From Clostridiales bacterium (GTDB lineage Bacteria; Bacillota; Clostridia; Oscillospirales; Acutalibacteraceae), in the NCBI GenBank assembly GCA_019415925.1, contig DXYG01000041.1, forward strand, positions 1 to 22,341: a stretch of DNA of 22,341 bases, given 5' to 3'. The notes beneath the pieces were generated by a model. That model had not been told where the DNA came from. It saw only the letters and a list, made by a program, of their open reading frames with translations, and ran no database searches. This document shows, piece by piece, positions 20,058 to 22,341 of the stretch. Within the stretch, counting starts at the first letter, position 1, and every line of letters begins with the position of its first letter. The translations under genes were made by a program, and so were the position numbers.

Positions 20058-21401
20058 TTGAAAATTAAAAATGTACTTTCAGCTTTTTTGATTGCCGCAT
20101 TAATCACCGTTTTTTCAGGCGGATGCAATATTACAGACATAGGCTCCGACAGCCTTTTGCGGCCTCCGAAAACAATGGGCGATGAAGCTGAAATCGAACA
20201 GCTTATTTCAGATACGGCAAAAAACGGCTACACCCTGAAATACCCCAAAAGCGGAAGCTACCGCAGTGCGATTATTATGTCTGACCTTGACGGTGACGGA
20301 ACAGACGAGGCTGTTGCTTTTTACCGTGACAGCGAGGACGTTGCAAGAATACATATGCTTGTTATGTACTCTGACGAGAACGAATGGAAGCTTTCGTCCG
20401 ACAACATAACAGATACAACCGATATTGACTGCGTTGATTTTGCCGACGTTTCGGGCAGTGACACGCTTGAAATTCTTGTGGGATATTCAACCTACACACA
20501 GAATATAAATCTTTTGTCCTGCTATTCGTATTCCGACGGAAAGACCGAAGAAATCAAGGCAGGTCAGAAGTATTCCGCATTTTACTGCGGAGATTTTATA
20601 TCCGATGAAAAAGACGAGGTAATGACGCTTTCGCTTTACACCTCGGAGAATGAGTCAAGCGCTACAATGCTTCAATATGACGATAATAAAAAGTCGCTTT
20701 ATTCAAAGGCTGTAGTTGCAATGGACCCGAATATTATTAAATTCAGAAATGTTGTGACCTCTGATATTGGCAGTGAAACGCTGGGAATTTTTATTGACGG
20801 TGAGTTTGCAACGGGCGAAATCAACACGCAGATAATCTATTACAGCAAGGAGCTTTCACTGCTCAGAAATCCGCTTTATAAGGAAAAAACGAAGAATTTT
20901 ACCCAGCGCAACTGCAATGTAATCTGCACCGATATAGACAACGATATGTCTGTGGATTTTCCTGCGGTACAGAAACTGCCCCATTCCGAAAAGGAACCTG
21001 CCGAAACGGTTGCAGACAAAATAACGTGGAATTCATTTTCTGCCCAGGACGAATCTTTTTTGCCAAAGTGCAGTATGGTTGCAAACTATAACTTCGGCTT
21101 TACCGTTAAAATTCCCGATAACTGGCTTGCAGATTCGGTGACGGCGATTAATTCAACAAAAGATAACACAACTGTTTTTTACGAGTGGAAAAAATCCGCT
21201 CTCGGCGACAGGCTTTTTGAGATAAAGGTGTTTGATACCGCCGAATGGGAAAAGGGCAGGGATAACGACGACTATACCCTTATATATAAGGATAACAGAT
21301 ACGCATATGCGTTTATAAATTCAGATACGGACAGTCAGTTTGCAATGACAGACGACGAAATTAAAAAATCGTTTGCTATTCTTACCGAAACATCTGTCTG
21401 A
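20058..21401 (+). CDS. lipoprotein with DxDGDG motif, function unknown
   Basis: From TTG at 20058 (AAAGGAGG 7 bases upstream; preferred over a longer in-frame start inside the repeat) the product is 447 residues. It has a lipoprotein signal peptide with lipidated Cys23 (FSGGC). An FG-GAP/VCBS-like stretch has a probable calcium loop SDLDGDGTDE (about 75-84), with weaker copies (FADVSGSDTLEILVGYS and CTDIDNDMSVDFP), suggesting a beta-propeller-like fold. A C-terminal domain follows (about 340-447) with YNFGFTVKIPDNW. It is probably exposed on the outer face of the membrane. The response regulator starts 25 bases after the stop, so the two are likely one operon. The protein could act as a sensor-linked surface factor, but no function is established. 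Confidence 0.85.
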   Translation: MKIKNVLSAFLIAALITVFSGGCNITDIGSDSLLRPPKTMGDEAEIEQLISDTAKNGYTLKYPKSGSYRSAIIMSDLDGDGTDEAVAFYRDSEDVARIHMLVMYSDENEWKLSSDNITDTTDIDCVDFADVSGSDTLEILVGYSTYTQNINLLSCYSYSDGKTEEIKAGQKYSAFYCGDFISDEKDEVMTLSLYTSENESSATMLQYDDNKKSLYSKAVVAMDPNIIKFRNVVTSDIGSETLGIFIDGEFATGEINTQIIYYSKELSLLRNPLYKEKTKNFTQRNCNVICTDIDNDMSVDFPAVQKLPHSEKEPAETVADKITWNSFSAQDESFLPKCSMVANYNFGFTVKIPDNWLADSVTAINSTKDNTTVFYEWKKSALGDRLFEIKVFDTAEWEKGRDNDDYTLIYKDNRYAYAFINSDTDSQFAMTDDEIKKSFAILTETSV

Positions 21402-21426
21402 TTGGTTGAAAATTGGAGGTTTTGTT

Positions 21427-22137
21427 ATGAAGAAAATACTTGTTTGCGAGGATGAGTCAGCAATCCGTGACTTTGTTGTCATCAATCTTACACGTGCAGG
21501 CTACGACGTTGTTGAAGCTGACTGCGGAGAAATGGCTTTGCAGAAGTACGACGAAAACGACGGCGATTTTGACGTTGCAATTCTTGATGTTATGATGCCG
21601 GGAATCGACGGCTTTCAGGTATGTAAGGAGCTGAGAAACCGCAACGGCGGAATCGGAATTATTATGCTTTCTGCAAAAACGCAGGAAATGGATAAGGTAA
21701 CGGGACTTATGCTCGGTGCCGACGACTACGTTACAAAGCCGTTTTCACCCAGCGAACTTCTCGCAAGAGTTGATTCACTCTACAGACGTGTGGCTCTTGC
21801 CCAGTCGCACTCCGAGAATAATTTTAAAGAGGAATTGAAGTCGGGTGAGTTTACGCTGAATCTGCGCAACCGTGCATTGCTCAAAAACGGAAAAATGATT
21901 GAGCTTACACAGGTTGAATTTCAGATTATGGAATACTTCTTCTCAAATCCCGGCGTTGCGCTTGACAGAAACGACATTCTCAACCACGTCTGGGGCAACG
22001 CTTATGTCGGCGAGGATAAAATCGTTGACGTTAATATCAGACGTTTAAGAATGAAGGTCGAAGACGAGCCTTCTAACCCTAAGCACATCATTACGGTATG
22101 GGGACTCGGCTACAAGTGGGATTCAGGCGCTAACTGA
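21427..22137 (+). CDS. OmpR/PhoB-family two-component response regulator
   Basis: The 236-residue protein has a receiver domain (1-120) with acidic pair E8-D9, phosphorylatable D54 (LDVMMPG), S82 and K104 (TKPF). A winged-helix DNA-binding domain follows (about 140-233) ending VWGLGYKWD. All phosphorylation residues are present. ATG at 21427 follows GGAGG with 7-base spacing; a longer frame overlapping the lipoprotein gene is rejected. No histidine kinase follows within the remaining 200 bases, which are filled by the repeat, so its partner is beyond the window or unlinked. It might be a WalR, PhoB or VanR relative; the sequence alone does not decide. Confidence 0.94.
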   Translation: MKKILVCEDESAIRDFVVINLTRAGYDVVEADCGEMALQKYDENDGDFDVAILDVMMPGIDGFQVCKELRNRNGGIGIIMLSAKTQEMDKVTGLMLGADDYVTKPFSPSELLARVDSLYRRVALAQSHSENNFKEELKSGEFTLNLRNRALLKNGKMIELTQVEFQIMEYFFSNPGVALDRNDILNHVWGNAYVGEDKIVDVNIRRLRMKVEDEPSNPKHIITVWGLGYKWDSGAN

Positions 22138-22197
22138 CAGAACGATATTTGACAGTGCAAAATTATTTATTTAGTTTGTGAGATAAACGATAATTTA

Positions 22198-22313
22198 GTC
22201 GAGTGCCTCGACGGGCAAATCGAGTGGAAAAATCGGATTGTTTGGATAAAACGGTTGCCCGAATTTTAAATTGATATATAGGTAATGTTTCGGGCGACCA
22301 CGCAGGGTCGCCC
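22198..22313 (-). repeat. dispersed intergenic repeat, right copy
   Basis: 22198-22260 is the inverted match of 1-63 (62 of 63). The copy continues with a block shared with the MITE-like unit (22270-22294 against 19898-19922, 23 of 25) and a perfect hairpin GGGCGACC-ACGCAG-GGTCGCCC (22292-22313), then CCCTACAG, the inverse of the CTGTAGGG found at 19814. On the minus strand the order of modules is the same as in the MITE-like unit. Confidence 0.85.
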
Positions 22314-22341
22314 CTACAGAATAAAATAAATGAATGATATA

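Noticed and set aside
22195..22341. Minus-strand open frame through the right repeat
   Set aside because: It coincides with the repeat and its hairpins, and has no visible start or ribosome site in the window. It is treated as a repeat without stops rather than a gene.

Overview
The window reads as a piece of chromosome from a low-to-moderate GC Gram-positive anaerobe of the Clostridia, probably Ruminococcaceae/Oscillospirales-like. This is inferred from AGGAGG-type ribosome sites, TTGACA/TATAAT promoters, cell-wall enzymes with fibronectin-III and G5 domains, lipoproteins, a PQTG-type cell-wall sorting tail, a Spo0H/SigH-like sigma factor and the usual Clostridia housekeeping genes. No rRNA, tRNA or CRISPR array was seen. 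I cannot name the species.

Layout. Positions 1-212 hold a 63-bp dispersed repeat, a possible C-terminal coding fragment and a terminator. Positions 213-3358 (minus strand) carry an M23/G5 peptidase, luxS and a GH25 lysozyme-like lipoprotein. Positions 3553-5602 (plus) carry a small unknown protein and an Fn3-L,D-transpeptidase. Positions 5780-8504 (plus) carry a TetR-type regulator followed by a large predicted wall-anchored surface protein of unknown function. Positions 8736-14371 (minus) are a polysaccharide deacetylase gene split by an integrated mobile element. Positions 14531-15467 (minus) carry a zinc-ribbon protein and a SigH-like sigma factor. Positions 15693-19743 (plus) are housekeeping: comM, a DUF1858 protein, trmK, a Nif3-like protein and trmB. 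Positions 20058-22137 (plus) carry a lipoprotein with a DxDGDG motif and an OmpR-type response regulator. The end of the window is another copy, inverted, of the repeat found at its start.

Most notable feature: a 4.85-kb integrative mobilizable element (about 8990-13839) sits inside the deacetylase gene. It encodes a large serine recombinase, a MobV-type relaxase with a candidate oriT, two small DUF6291-like proteins, a coiled-coil protein and a small Cys-rich lipoprotein. Both junctions can be read at base level. They share ATCA with central TC (GA on the other strand), and 20-bp imperfect inverted repeats begin one base from each core. Joining the host flanks restores a 261-codon deacetylase in frame, through its conserved ...DVDSLDW... 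motif. The element appears intact, so its excision would restore a wall-modifying enzyme gene.

A second theme is intergenic repeats. Positions 19737-20033 form a MITE-like unit with 26-bp imperfect terminal inverted repeats; it supplies the trmB stop codon and ends just before the next ribosome site. It shares sequence modules with the repeat at the window ends.
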